A DNA stretch of 13,174 nucleotides from Pseudomonadota bacterium. Its GTDB lineage: Bacteria; Pseudomonadota; Alphaproteobacteria; Rhizobiales; Kaistiaceae. The translations under genes and the position numbers were made by a program. Of this stretch, positions 1 to 5,751 are shown piece after piece. The DNA is taken from NCBI GenBank assembly GCA_023433185.1, contig JAEZEN010000009.1:1-13174 (forward strand), in the 5' to 3' direction. Position 1 is the first letter of the stretch. The number at the start of each line of letters is the position of its first letter. The notes beneath the pieces are model-generated. The model did not search any database, was not told where the DNA came from, and saw only the letters and a program-made list of their open reading frames with translations.

Positions 1-145
1 ACGCCGGTGCGCGCTCGCCAAGGTCGACCTTGGATTTGCTTAGGTCGATCAGGATACCGCTTGCCACCAGCAGGAACAGCACAGCGCAGAAAACCAGCAC
101 CACGTTGTGATGGCGGCGGTTCGATGCGGCGACCGACGCCCTCGA
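1..145 (-). CDS. Partial membrane-protein reading frame running off the left edge, no convincing start
   Basis: Reading the minus strand from 145 down to the edge gives an open frame without stops; the in-frame stop TGA lies just upstream at 146-148. It encodes a short polar stretch with RRHH, then a strong hydrophobic segment (NVVLVFCAVLFLLVASGILI) followed by a polar IDLSKSKVDLGE tail, which resembles a single membrane anchor near an N-terminus. The only usable start codon is GTG at 101-103, and no ribosome binding site precedes it. The composition looks protein-like, but I do not recognise a family. It may be a gene whose 5' end was lost by recombination, or a GTG-started gene continuing outside the window. 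Chance coding appearance cannot be excluded. Confidence 0.3.
18..33. repeat. 16-bp perfect palindrome
   Basis: CCAAGGTCGACCTTGG reads identically on both strands. It lies inside the partial minus-strand frame at the left edge, so it could simply be coding sequence, or it could be a protein-binding or recombination site. No second copy was seen in the window. Confidence 0.5.
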
Positions 146-436
146 TCAGTGTGATCGCGACCACCGCTTCTCACCGGGACGACGACCGGCGCTGCTGATC
201 TATCGCGTCATCTGCGTGGACGAGGACACGAGGCTCTGGCAAGCGGAAGACCTTGGCAATCTCCGCGTCGCGCTCAATGCGCTGATCTTAGTGTTCCGTT
301 GCTCGGCGTGAAAGGGGAAGCCCTTGGCAATCTGGCTCCGGAGCCGTCAGTCTTGACAAAACAGGAGCCGATAGCGGAGCCGCCTGTGTGCAGCAGATCT
401 CCCTCGCCGCCGAGACCGCTGCGGACGAATACAGCC
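146..436. other. Stretch of about 290 bp without a supported gene
   Basis: No complete gene with a start codon and ribosome binding site is visible here. A start-less plus-strand frame (111-311) reads like protein (it contains ALLIYRVICVDEDTRLWQ and ends in TGA at 309-311), but it has no ATG, GTG or TTG in a sensible place. It may be a decayed gene remnant. The stretch also carries two copies of CCTTGGCAATCT (251-262 and 322-333). Confidence 0.4.
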
Positions 437-748
437 TCAGCCCTCCAGTATGCCTCCAGGTGAAGGCCGTGACTCGTCTTCGGCAGCTTTGCGAAGGGCG
501 CGTGACACACGCTCATCAAAGACAGCGTTTATCATTTCCTCGATCTCTTCGGTTATCTCGAGGGCTTGAAATTGATTCAGGAGACTCTTACCGAAGCTGC
601 CCTTGATATTCGTTTGAATCTTTCTAGTAAGCTGGCTTCTTGCATTTGTGATGGGGTGAGGTGATCCGAATTCTTCCTGGCACGTCGTACTAGAAAAATA
701 GCCTCGTATTCGCTTCCATTTTCCCACACTAGTTTCTAATGTGACCAT
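437..748 (-). CDS. Unknown 103-residue protein downstream of the HEPN/AbiU2-like gene
   Basis: I chose ATG at 746-748 because a strong Shine-Dalgarno, GGAGG, sits six bases upstream on the minus strand; the longer open frame reaching back to 955 runs into the HEPN gene and has no such signal. The product has a basic N-terminal half (WKRIRGYFSS, then TRKIQTNIKG) and a predicted charged helix at residues 62-91 (ALEITEEIEEMINAVFDE followed by RVSRALRKAAEDE), with a Pro/Gly-rich tail. No signal peptide, membrane segment or known motif is seen, and I do not recognise a family. It lies 68 bp downstream of the HEPN/AbiU2-like gene on the same strand and shares its lower GC content, so the two probably form one acquired unit. 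Its job is unknown; partner, antitoxin-like or regulatory roles are all inference. Confidence 0.6.
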   Translation of the reverse strand: MVTLETSVGKWKRIRGYFSSTTCQEEFGSPHPITNARSQLTRKIQTNIKGSFGKSLLNQFQALEITEEIEEMINAVFDERVSRALRKAAEDESRPSPGGILEG

Positions 749-787
749 CTCGGTCCTCCGTTTCTTTGAACCCGACCACTTGGCGTA

Positions 788-801
788 GAGCGGGAACGCT
801 C
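788..801. other. Small hairpin between the HEPN gene and its downstream neighbour
   Basis: GAGCG-GGAA-CGCTC is a perfect 5-bp stem with a 4-base loop, lying in the 68-bp gap between the two minus-strand genes. No T-run follows in the direction of transcription, so it is not a standard terminator. It could tune expression of the downstream gene, or be chance. Confidence 0.3.
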
Positions 802-816
802 GGCCTGGTCCTTCAC

Positions 817-1536
817 TCAAGGACCTCGCATAGCGGCCTTCAACGCGCGCCTCCAGAACTCGTCGGCTTCTCGACGATCTTCTGTGGCAAAGTCGCGATA
901 TTCTATTGCCTCGCCCAAAACAGCAAACCGCGCATGTTCCATGATAGCAGCGCACACATCGAGGAGCGCAAAGACCTGCGTATAACTGGGGAGACCTGAC
1001 GAAGGGCGGTCGAAAAGTCTATGGGCAAGTCGAGTATCCCTCAGCTCGCGCAGTAGCCGTTGCGAATCCCTTCCGCTCCACTGGCGTCGGTGGGCGCGAT
1101 ACGTTTGGACGGCGGAGGCAACATGCTTTTCGACCGAGCGGGCATTGCTGGCAACCATCATGGCAATCTTGGTCTCGCTTCGCATGCGCTCGACAAGAAA
1201 ATTTCGGACCCTTTTCTGCGCCATCAAGTGAACCAGCATCGGAATCGACGCAACCTGCCGACTATTTCTTGGGAAGCGACGGCTGCCTTCATCGAGTGCA
1301 CGAGAGAGAGTCAATGCGAGATCGACGACTAAAGCGGCGCGGATTGTATTATAACTAGCCGCGCCGTAAACGTTGACGTTTCCCGTCCTCAGGATTATGT
1401 CGTTCGCGGCCTCTAATGTCGCTCTGATCTGAAGGCCTCGCAGGACTTCTTTGTCCAGTTCCTGGGCAAACATGTCCAGGCGCCGGATTGCCTCCAACAG
1501 CGAGATCGTCTTTCGGGTCTTACGCTTCTTGGCCAT
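817..1536 (-). CDS. HEPN/AbiU2-like domain protein
   Basis: This 239-residue, mostly helical protein resembles the AbiU2-type HEPN family. It starts with a very basic tail (MAKKRKTRKT), followed by a helical region (residues 61-83, ending LTLSRALDE) of the kind seen in that family, and the motif RDTRLAH at 166-172, which fits the HEPN Rx4-6H pattern (R166, H172) proposed as the RNase active site. HEPN proteins of this kind occur in abortive-infection and toxin-antitoxin settings; AbiU is a lactococcal phage-resistance system. The start ATG at 1534-1536 is supported by AAGGGGCG about eight bases upstream. Base composition is clearly more AT-rich than the phage genes to the right, suggesting separate acquisition. 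A small unknown gene follows on the same strand. No nucleotidyltransferase (MNT) partner is visible, as would be expected for the HEPN-MNT type. Family assignment is from motif and overall look only; activity is inference. Confidence 0.65.
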   Translation of the reverse strand: MAKKRKTRKTISLLEAIRRLDMFAQELDKEVLRGLQIRATLEAANDIILRTGNVNVYGAASYNTIRAALVVDLALTLSRALDEGSRRFPRNSRQVASIPMLVHLMAQKRVRNFLVERMRSETKIAMMVASNARSVEKHVASAVQTYRAHRRQWSGRDSQRLLRELRDTRLAHRLFDRPSSGLPSYTQVFALLDVCAAIMEHARFAVLGEAIEYRDFATEDRREADEFWRRALKAAMRGP

Positions 1537-1844
1537 TCACTGCGCCCCTTTACAGTCACCCCGGGTGCGCGACCAACGCGATGCCGGCGACTAGATCGAT
1601 CCGCGGGCCGGACAGCCGATGACCGTCACAAGGCGCCGTTCTTCGGCCGCCAAGCCGTGAGCGCCGGGTGGCGCGAAGGTCGGCCAATCGACAGCGCGCG
1701 ACGGAACTAACTAACGCCTCGGGACGCGTTGGCAATCTCGGTGGTTTTGAAACCTCTCCTCGGTAGGCGAGAGTAACACAAAGACAACTGTGCAGTACGA
1801 GCTCCGCAGATCTCAATAAAGATCACTGCAGGCAAATTGTATTG

Positions 1845-1873
1845 TTGACGAGAGTTAGCAACGCCGCTAGAAG
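1845..1873 (+). promoter_or_regulatory. Sigma-70-type promoter candidate for the tail gene
   Basis: TTGACG (1845-1850) is five of six matches to the -35 consensus. A spacer of exactly 17 bases leads to TAGAAG (1868-1873), four of six matches to the -10 box. Transcription would start near 1880, about 65 bases ahead of the preferred TTG start at 1946. The inverted repeat at 1872-1897 covers the -10 end and the start point. Confidence 0.45.
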
Positions 1874-1897
1874 TTCCGATATTCCAATCTCGGAACT
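1872..1897. promoter_or_regulatory. Inverted repeat, operator candidate
   Basis: Arms AGTTCCGA and TCGGAACT (8 bp, perfect) flank a 10-base spacer, TATTCCAATC. The placement over the -10 box and predicted start point is typical of a repressor operator. As RNA it could also fold into a hairpin at the 5' end of the transcript. No second copy was seen. Confidence 0.45.
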
Positions 1898-1945
1898 GTG
1901 CCCGGAGCCAACGCTTCGGGCATTTGCGTTTCGGAGGCTCGGCGA

Positions 1946-2491
1946 TTGCGCATTGTCATCACCGAGCCCGACGATGTGCGCATTCGGTTCGAAGCGGCCT
2001 GCTTCCGCATTAGCGAGGGCTCGGCCAGGCAGGCCTTCTCGCTGGCCCTCAACAAGGAGGGGCGAAAGGCCTTCACCGCCCATCGCCGTGCCCTCACCGA
2101 GCAGTCATCGATCCCGCGCGGCGCCGTGACCGCGGCCATGAAGTTCAAGGCCTCGACGCGGTCGACGCTCGAGACCCGGATTATCGGCACCGGCCGGTAC
2201 TTGTCCCTTTCGGTGTTCGGGGCGAAGCAATTCTCCTACGGCGTCCGCGCCAAGGTCTGGGGTCGGGCCCAGACCTTTCGGTCCGCCTTCGTCGTCAGCC
2301 GCTTCGGCGGCAATGTGTTCAAGCGGACGAGCAAAGCGCGCTTTCCGATCGAACAGCTCTGGGGTCCGGCGGTGCCGGTCGAGATGCTGCGCGACGAGGC
2401 GCTCGCGGCATGGGAGGCACAGCACGGCAAGGTGCTGCAGGAGGCACAACGCCTGATCGCATTGCCGTTCTCGATCGGAATACGAAAGTGA
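1946..2491 (+). CDS. Prophage minor tail protein Z-like (lambda gpZ family)
   Basis: The 181-residue product resembles the Minor_tail_Z family (lambda gpZ), which acts at the tail end that joins the head. The family look is a short N-terminal strand region, then a helix with ALNKEGRKAFTAHRRAL (about residues 34-50), a following IPRGAVTAAMK stretch, a beta-rich core with LSLSVFGAKQ and SYGVRAKVWG, and a closing VEMLRDEALAAWEAQ helix. I prefer TTG at 1946 as the start because GGAGG at 1933-1937 lies eight bases upstream; the frame can be extended to GTG at 1898 (197 residues), but that start has no ribosome binding site and would begin only about 18 bases from the predicted transcript start. 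The gene is orphaned: no other tail gene is beside it, the head operon begins about 4 kb downstream, and non-phage genes intervene. It is probably a prophage remnant or displaced piece, although the reading frame is intact. Confidence 0.7.
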   Translation: MRIVITEPDDVRIRFEAACFRISEGSARQAFSLALNKEGRKAFTAHRRALTEQSSIPRGAVTAAMKFKASTRSTLETRIIGTGRYLSLSVFGAKQFSYGVRAKVWGRAQTFRSAFVVSRFGGNVFKRTSKARFPIEQLWGPAVPVEMLRDEALAAWEAQHGKVLQEAQRLIALPFSIGIRK

Positions 2492-2501
2492 CGGGTGGGG
2501 C

Positions 2502-2516
2502 GGGGCTAGGAGCCCC
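2502..2516. other. Strong short hairpin just after the tail gene
   Basis: GGGGCT-AGG-AGCCCC forms a perfect 6-bp stem with a 3-base loop, ten bases after the tail gene stop. No T-run follows directly, so on its own it would be an incomplete terminator. It may protect the mRNA 3' end or act with the following hairpin. Confidence 0.4.
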
Positions 2517-2530
2517 ATTCCTCACGTCTG

Positions 2531-2570
2531 GGTTGCGCTGGCGCCGCAGCCCGGTTTTCGCGTGTTTTTT
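2531..2570 (+). terminator. Terminator candidate after the tail gene
   Basis: GGTTGCG (2531-2537) pairs with CGCAGCC (2545-2551) through a 7-base loop, with one G-U pair. TTTT follows at 2555-2558 and TTTTTT at 2565-2570. The downstream stretch to about 2596 is an unusual T-rich tract for this GC-rich region. It lies between two convergent genes, where a terminator is expected. Confidence 0.45.
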
Positions 2571-2596
2571 CTCTTCTCATTTTTCCATTTTGTTTT

Positions 2597-2617
2597 GGAA
2601 ATGATCGGCCGATTTCC
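2597..2617. repeat. Palindromic element between convergent genes
   Basis: GGAAAT and ATTTCC (6-bp arms) enclose GATCGGCCG, and an overlapping perfect 10-bp palindrome, ATCGGCCGAT, lies at 2604-2613. It could form a hairpin on either strand or be a binding site. Nothing else is seen in the surrounding 2618-2723. Confidence 0.35.
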
Positions 2618-2723
2618 TGGGTTTTGGCCCCGCCAGACGCGATCTGGGAGGGGCTCGGAAATGGATGGAGCCGGTCTCAGTGCCAGCTTCCTCGGGCGAT
2701 CTCGGGGGCGCTGGGCAGCCGCT

Positions 2724-3047
2724 CTACCCGTTGAGGGTCAAACGCTGTGTCTCGCAGCTGTTGAACTGAGCTCGATGCTCGCCACCACCCTTGAACGCGA
2801 TCACGAGCAGGATCTCGCCGCAGTCTCCTGACAGCGTGAATGCCGCGGAGGCGCTGGGAAGAATTGGGTCGTAGTGTCCCCCGAGATTGTCCTCAACGAC
2901 GTTCCCGGAACCGTCGATAGGGTATGCGCTTATGCTGGTCACCGTCCGCGATGTTTGGTTCACAAGCGACAGTGACACGCTGGCGGCGGTTGCTGCGGTG
3001 GATGTAAGCGCACCAACGACAGCGGCGACAATCAAACGCGAGAGCAT
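2724..3047 (-). CDS. Small secreted protein of unknown function
   Basis: The 107-residue product begins with a clear Sec signal peptide: MLSR, a hydrophobic core LIVAAVVGALTS, and a likely cleavage after TAATAA near residue 22. The mature part of about 85 residues looks beta-rich (SVSLSLVNQTSRTVTSIS and later FTLSGDCGEILLVIAFKGG) and contains two cysteines (residues 75 and 97), which could form a disulfide in the periplasm. I recognise no named domain. The start ATG at 3045-3047 is preceded by GAGGG five bases upstream. It runs opposite to the tail gene and divergently from the methyltransferase gene, so it is probably its own transcription unit. It is not a usual phage structural protein; it may be host or cargo. 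Existence as a gene is well supported, role is unknown. Confidence 0.7.
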   Translation of the reverse strand: MLSRLIVAAVVGALTSTAATAASVSLSLVNQTSRTVTSISAYPIDGSGNVVEDNLGGHYDPILPSASAAFTLSGDCGEILLVIAFKGGGEHRAQFNSCETQRLTLNG

Positions 3048-3200
3048 TGATCCCTCAGAGTTACGAAGAGCTGAGCAATCCTAGCAAGGAGAGCTCGAGG
3101 CTCAACAGCCAACCGGGTGGCGGAGCAAACCGCCGCATGCTCGTCGCGGCCGACTCCCGACCGCAACCATCTTCCTTCCTGAACCCGTCGTGAGGCTTCG
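3048..3200. promoter_or_regulatory. Divergent intergenic region
   Basis: The 153 bp separate the secreted-protein gene (minus) from the methyltransferase gene (plus) and must hold at least one promoter. Visible structures are GGCT-CAAC-AGCC (3099-3110) and GGCGG-AGCAAA-CCGCC (3119-3134), both short hairpins. No convincing -35/-10 pair was found. Confidence 0.3.
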
Positions 3201-4634
3201 ATGCTCGTCACCGATATCCTGGTCGAGCGGCTGGTGCCCTATGCGCGGAACCCGCGGAACAACGCGAAAGCGATTGACGCGGTCAAGGCGTCGATCGCCG
3301 AGTTCGGCTTTCGGCAGCCGATCGTCGTCGACGAAAGCATGGTTGTCATCGTCGGCCATACCCGGCTCGAGGCCGCGAAGGCCCTGGGTCTGACGACCGT
3401 GCCGGTCCACGTCGCCGAGGGGCTGACGCCGGCGCAGGCGCGGGCCTACCGGCTGATGGACAACCGCTCGCACGAAAACGCCGAGTGGGACGACGAACTT
3501 CTCAAGCTCGAGTTCGGTGATCTGAAGCTTGATGGCTTCGATCTCGATCTGACCGGGTTCGATACCGACCAGCTCTCCGAGCTGCTGGCCGAGGACTCGC
3601 TCGACGGTCTCACCGACCCCGACGACGCGCCCGACGTTCCCGAAAAGAGCTGCTCGCGGCCGGGAGATCTGTGGGCCCTAGGCGACCACCGCGTCCTCTG
3701 CGGTGATGCCACCGCCCTGGCCGACGTCGAGCGCCTGATGGGCGGCGTCCTCGCCGACATGGCGTTCACCGATCCGCCCTACAATGTGGACTACGGCGGC
3801 AAGGGCGGCGAGACGGCGCCGGGCAAGGGGCGCCGGATTCTCAATGACGCGCTGGGCGACGCTTTTGCCAAGTTCCTTGAGGCTGCCTGCACCAACCTGC
3901 TCACGGTCACCAAGGGCGCCTGTTACGTCTGCATGAGCTCGTCCGAGCTCCATACGCTTCAACGCGCCTGGCTCGATGCGGGCGGCAAGTGGTCGACCTT
4001 CGTCATCTGGGCGAAGAACACGTTCACCCTCGGCCGCTCGGACTACCAGCGCCAGTACGAGCCAATCCTCTACGGCTGGAAGGCGGGTGCCGAACATTTC
4101 TGGTGCGGGGCCCGGGACCAGGGCGACGTGTGGCACCACGACAAGCCGCGGGCCAACGATCTGCATCCGACAATGAAGCCGGTCGAGCTCGTCGAGCGCG
4201 CGATCCGCAACTCGTCGAAGTCGCGAGACATCGTGCTCGACCTCTTCGGCGGCTCGGGGACGACGTTGATCGCCTGCGAGCGCGCCGGCCGGGCGGCACG
4301 CCTGATGGAACTCGACCCGAAGTACGTCGACGTGATCGTCACCCGCTGGCAGGAGTTCACCGGCAAGGCCGCAACGCTGGAGGGTGACGACTCGACCTTT
4401 GGCGATGTGAAAGTGGCGCGCCGCGGGGCGGACACGGAGGACGAGGTCGCCCCGGTACGTCGACCGGCGTCATTCCGATCGGGCCGGGATGCCGTAGATG
4501 CCGTTGCGGGTGTCCATGAAAAGATCAAGCCGCGGCGGAAAGAACGTCAGCGTCGAATAAGCGACGAACTGCAGATCGAGCAGCAGGTGACCCAGGCGCC
4601 GAAGGCTCAGCGAACTCGAGCCGGTAGTGAGTAG
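3201..4634 (+). CDS. ParB-domain DNA methyltransferase (beta-class, probably N6-adenine)
   Basis: This 477-residue protein has two domains. Residues 1-95 are a ParB/sulfiredoxin-type nuclease-like domain with the motif VGHTRLEAAK (51-60, the G-H-T-R core). Residues about 155-395 are an S-adenosylmethionine-dependent methyltransferase: DPPY at 191-194 is catalytic motif IV, HPTMKPVEL at 322-330 is typical of the family, and FGGSGTT at 349-355 is the cofactor-binding motif I. Motif IV before motif I marks the beta group; DPPY suggests adenine N6, though N4-cytosine is possible. Such ParB-methylase fusions are common in alphaproteobacterial prophages and probably modify phage DNA against host restriction. 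No restriction nuclease is adjacent. ATG 3201 is preceded by GAGG five bases upstream. The conserved part ends near residue 400; residues 424-477 are low-complexity, charged, and antisense to the DUF6512 gene, suggesting a replaced or read-through C-terminus. Confidence 0.88.
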   Translation: MLVTDILVERLVPYARNPRNNAKAIDAVKASIAEFGFRQPIVVDESMVVIVGHTRLEAAKALGLTTVPVHVAEGLTPAQARAYRLMDNRSHENAEWDDELLKLEFGDLKLDGFDLDLTGFDTDQLSELLAEDSLDGLTDPDDAPDVPEKSCSRPGDLWALGDHRVLCGDATALADVERLMGGVLADMAFTDPPYNVDYGGKGGETAPGKGRRILNDALGDAFAKFLEAACTNLLTVTKGACYVCMSSSELHTLQRAWLDAGGKWSTFVIWAKNTFTLGRSDYQRQYEPILYGWKAGAEHFWCGARDQGDVWHHDKPRANDLHPTMKPVELVERAIRNSSKSRDIVLDLFGGSGTTLIACERAGRAARLMELDPKYVDVIVTRWQEFTGKAATLEGDDSTFGDVKVARRGADTEDEVAPVRRPASFRSGRDAVDAVAGVHEKIKPRRKERQRRISDELQIEQQVTQAPKAQRTRAGSE

Positions 4635-5027
4635 CCATATCGACACGACCTGACCAACTACGACCGCGACGACGAACGTCGCGATGTCGAGGAACAGGAT
4701 GTTCTCGCACAGGATGCCGGTGTAGGTCGTGAAGATGGCAATGATTGCGGCCGGCGGAACCAGCAGCGCAATCGCCTTTGCCGTCCATAGCTCACTCGGC
4801 CTCAGATCGAGGTTGGCACGCTCGATTGCCGCCCACAAGAGACCGGGCCAGAAGGCGAGCTTGAGGTGCTCCCAGATCGATTCGTTCACCGCCGCAACGA
4901 GCGCGACAGGTGGCCAGTATCCCGCCCACGCGAACGCGAAATGGAGAGCGGAACCGAGCGCAACGATGAACGCCATGCCCGCGGGCTCCCAGCGAAGAAC
5001 CGCTCGTCGCGTCGATGCCGTGCTCAT
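4470..5027 (-). CDS. DUF6512-like integral membrane protein
   Basis: The 185-residue product has about five hydrophobic segments (near residues 18-38, 56-68, 83-104, 110-134 and 145-163). It carries the signature NESIWEHLKLAFWP (48-61) and a C-terminal TFFPPRLDLF with NGIYGI (161-180), both of which I associate with the DUF6512 family; its function is not known. The start at 5025-5027 is chosen because the family usually begins just before the LRWE segment at 11-14; a start at codon 18 (4974-4976) has a better ribosome binding site (GGGAG, nine bases upstream) but would cut this segment. It is last in a minus-strand run behind the DUF3489 gene (62-bp gap). Its final 165 bp overlap the methyltransferase gene on the opposite strand. 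A multi-pass membrane protein is foreign to packaging or modification genes, so it is likely cargo or inserted host sequence. Confidence 0.75.
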   Translation of the reverse strand: MSTASTRRAVLRWEPAGMAFIVALGSALHFAFAWAGYWPPVALVAAVNESIWEHLKLAFWPGLLWAAIERANLDLRPSELWTAKAIALLVPPAAIIAIFTTYTGILCENILFLDIATFVVAVVVGQVVSIWLLTTGSSSLSLRRLGHLLLDLQFVAYSTLTFFPPRLDLFMDTRNGIYGIPARSE

Positions 5028-5089
5028 TCCATGACGATAGCCCCCACCTGCCCTTCTGCACGAGCGGCGGGGGCGATCACCACGGCCTA

Positions 5090-5641
5090 TCAGCGGATGC
5101 GATAGACTCGACCCCTTCCCTCGACCTTCTCGGAGGTGACCTCGAGGCGGAACTTCTTCCTGAGCGCCCCGGCGATGGCGCCGCGCACCGTGTGCGGCTG
5201 CCAGCCGAAGGCGGCCACGATCTCGTCGATGGTGACGCCCTTCGGAGCCTTGAGCATCTCGATCAGCTGCGCCTGCTTGCTGTCGGCACGCGTGCGCGTC
5301 GGCTTCTCGTTCGTCGCGTTGGCGCCCTTCACAACGCGCGTCCGCCTCGGCTTCTCGGCGGCCGCGGTGTCAATTGCGGTGGCATCCTGCTCGATGCCGA
5401 GCGCCTGATAGGCGGCCGGAGTGACGTGGAGGGTGAGCGAGTGGTCCTCGTCGTCGCGGCGCCATATCGTCTCGTCGCGGTTGGCGCGGACCTCCTTCAA
5501 AAGGCCCTTGCCGATCAGGCTTGAGAGCACCTTGGTCACGGCGCCGCCCTTCAGCTTGGTGATGATCGGATAGACGGCGCCGTCGGGCCGCTCGCAGGCC
5601 TTGCCAAGGATGATGAGTTGGGTGTCGGTGAGCTTGGTCAT
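5090..5641 (-). CDS. DUF3489 domain protein, probable DNA-binding regulator
   Basis: The 183-residue protein matches the DUF3489 family, frequent in Rhizobiales genomes and prophages. Residues 1-80 look like a winged helix-turn-helix (MTKLTDTQLIILGKACERPD, then VTKVLSSLIGKGLLKEV). A charged, alanine-rich linker follows (about 85-118). Residues 119-183 form a second helix-turn-helix-like unit (QLIEMLKAPKGVTIDEIVAA, then WQPHTVRGAIAGALRKK, ending GRVYRIR), which is the DUF3489 domain proper. A regulatory or DNA-binding role follows from the fold but is not proven. ATG at 5639-5641 has AAGGAG six bases upstream. It lies 110 bp downstream of the 73-residue gene and 62 bp upstream of the DUF6512 gene on the same strand, so all three may be co-transcribed away from the head operon. 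Confidence 0.82.
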   Translation of the reverse strand: MTKLTDTQLIILGKACERPDGAVYPIITKLKGGAVTKVLSSLIGKGLLKEVRANRDETIWRRDDEDHSLTLHVTPAAYQALGIEQDATAIDTAAAEKPRRTRVVKGANATNEKPTRTRADSKQAQLIEMLKAPKGVTIDEIVAAFGWQPHTVRGAIAGALRKKFRLEVTSEKVEGRGRVYRIR

Positions 5642-5703
5642 CGGTGGCTCCTTCAGGGCTTCCGAGAGGGCCCGCGACCATCGCAGGCCTTCTATGACCC
5701 CAA

Positions 5704-5723
5704 GCCCCGCGTGCCGGCGGGGC
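5704..5723. other. Strong GC hairpin between the 73-residue gene and the DUF3489 gene
   Basis: GCCCCGC (5704-5710) and GCGGGGC (5717-5723) form a perfect 7-bp stem with a 6-base loop inside the 110-bp gap. No T-run follows on the minus strand, so it is a candidate attenuator, mRNA-processing site or operator rather than a standard terminator. Confidence 0.4.
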
Positions 5724-5751
5724 AGGAGCAGGTGAGCGTCGCTGCTGCGCC

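Larger units (their letters stand above)
1537..1945. other. Gap of about 410 bp between divergent genes, without a supported gene
   Basis: The stretch separates the minus-strand HEPN gene from the plus-strand tail gene. The short open frames here have no ribosome binding site and no recognisable protein. Its right part (about 1740-1900) is AT-richer with many stops, and carries a promoter candidate and an inverted repeat listed separately. The left half would have to hold the promoter of the HEPN gene, but I see no convincing -35/-10 pair there. Confidence 0.5.

Noticed and set aside
111..311. Start-less plus-strand frame with protein-like text (contains ALLIYRVICVDEDTRLWQ)
   Set aside because: It has no start codon or ribosome binding site, is bounded by stops and has no recognisable family; at most a decayed fragment, so it is mentioned only within the gap description.
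1556..1816. 86-codon minus-strand frame upstream of the HEPN gene
   Set aside because: No ribosome binding site, and the translation shows no recognisable structure; more likely the regulatory region of the divergent genes.
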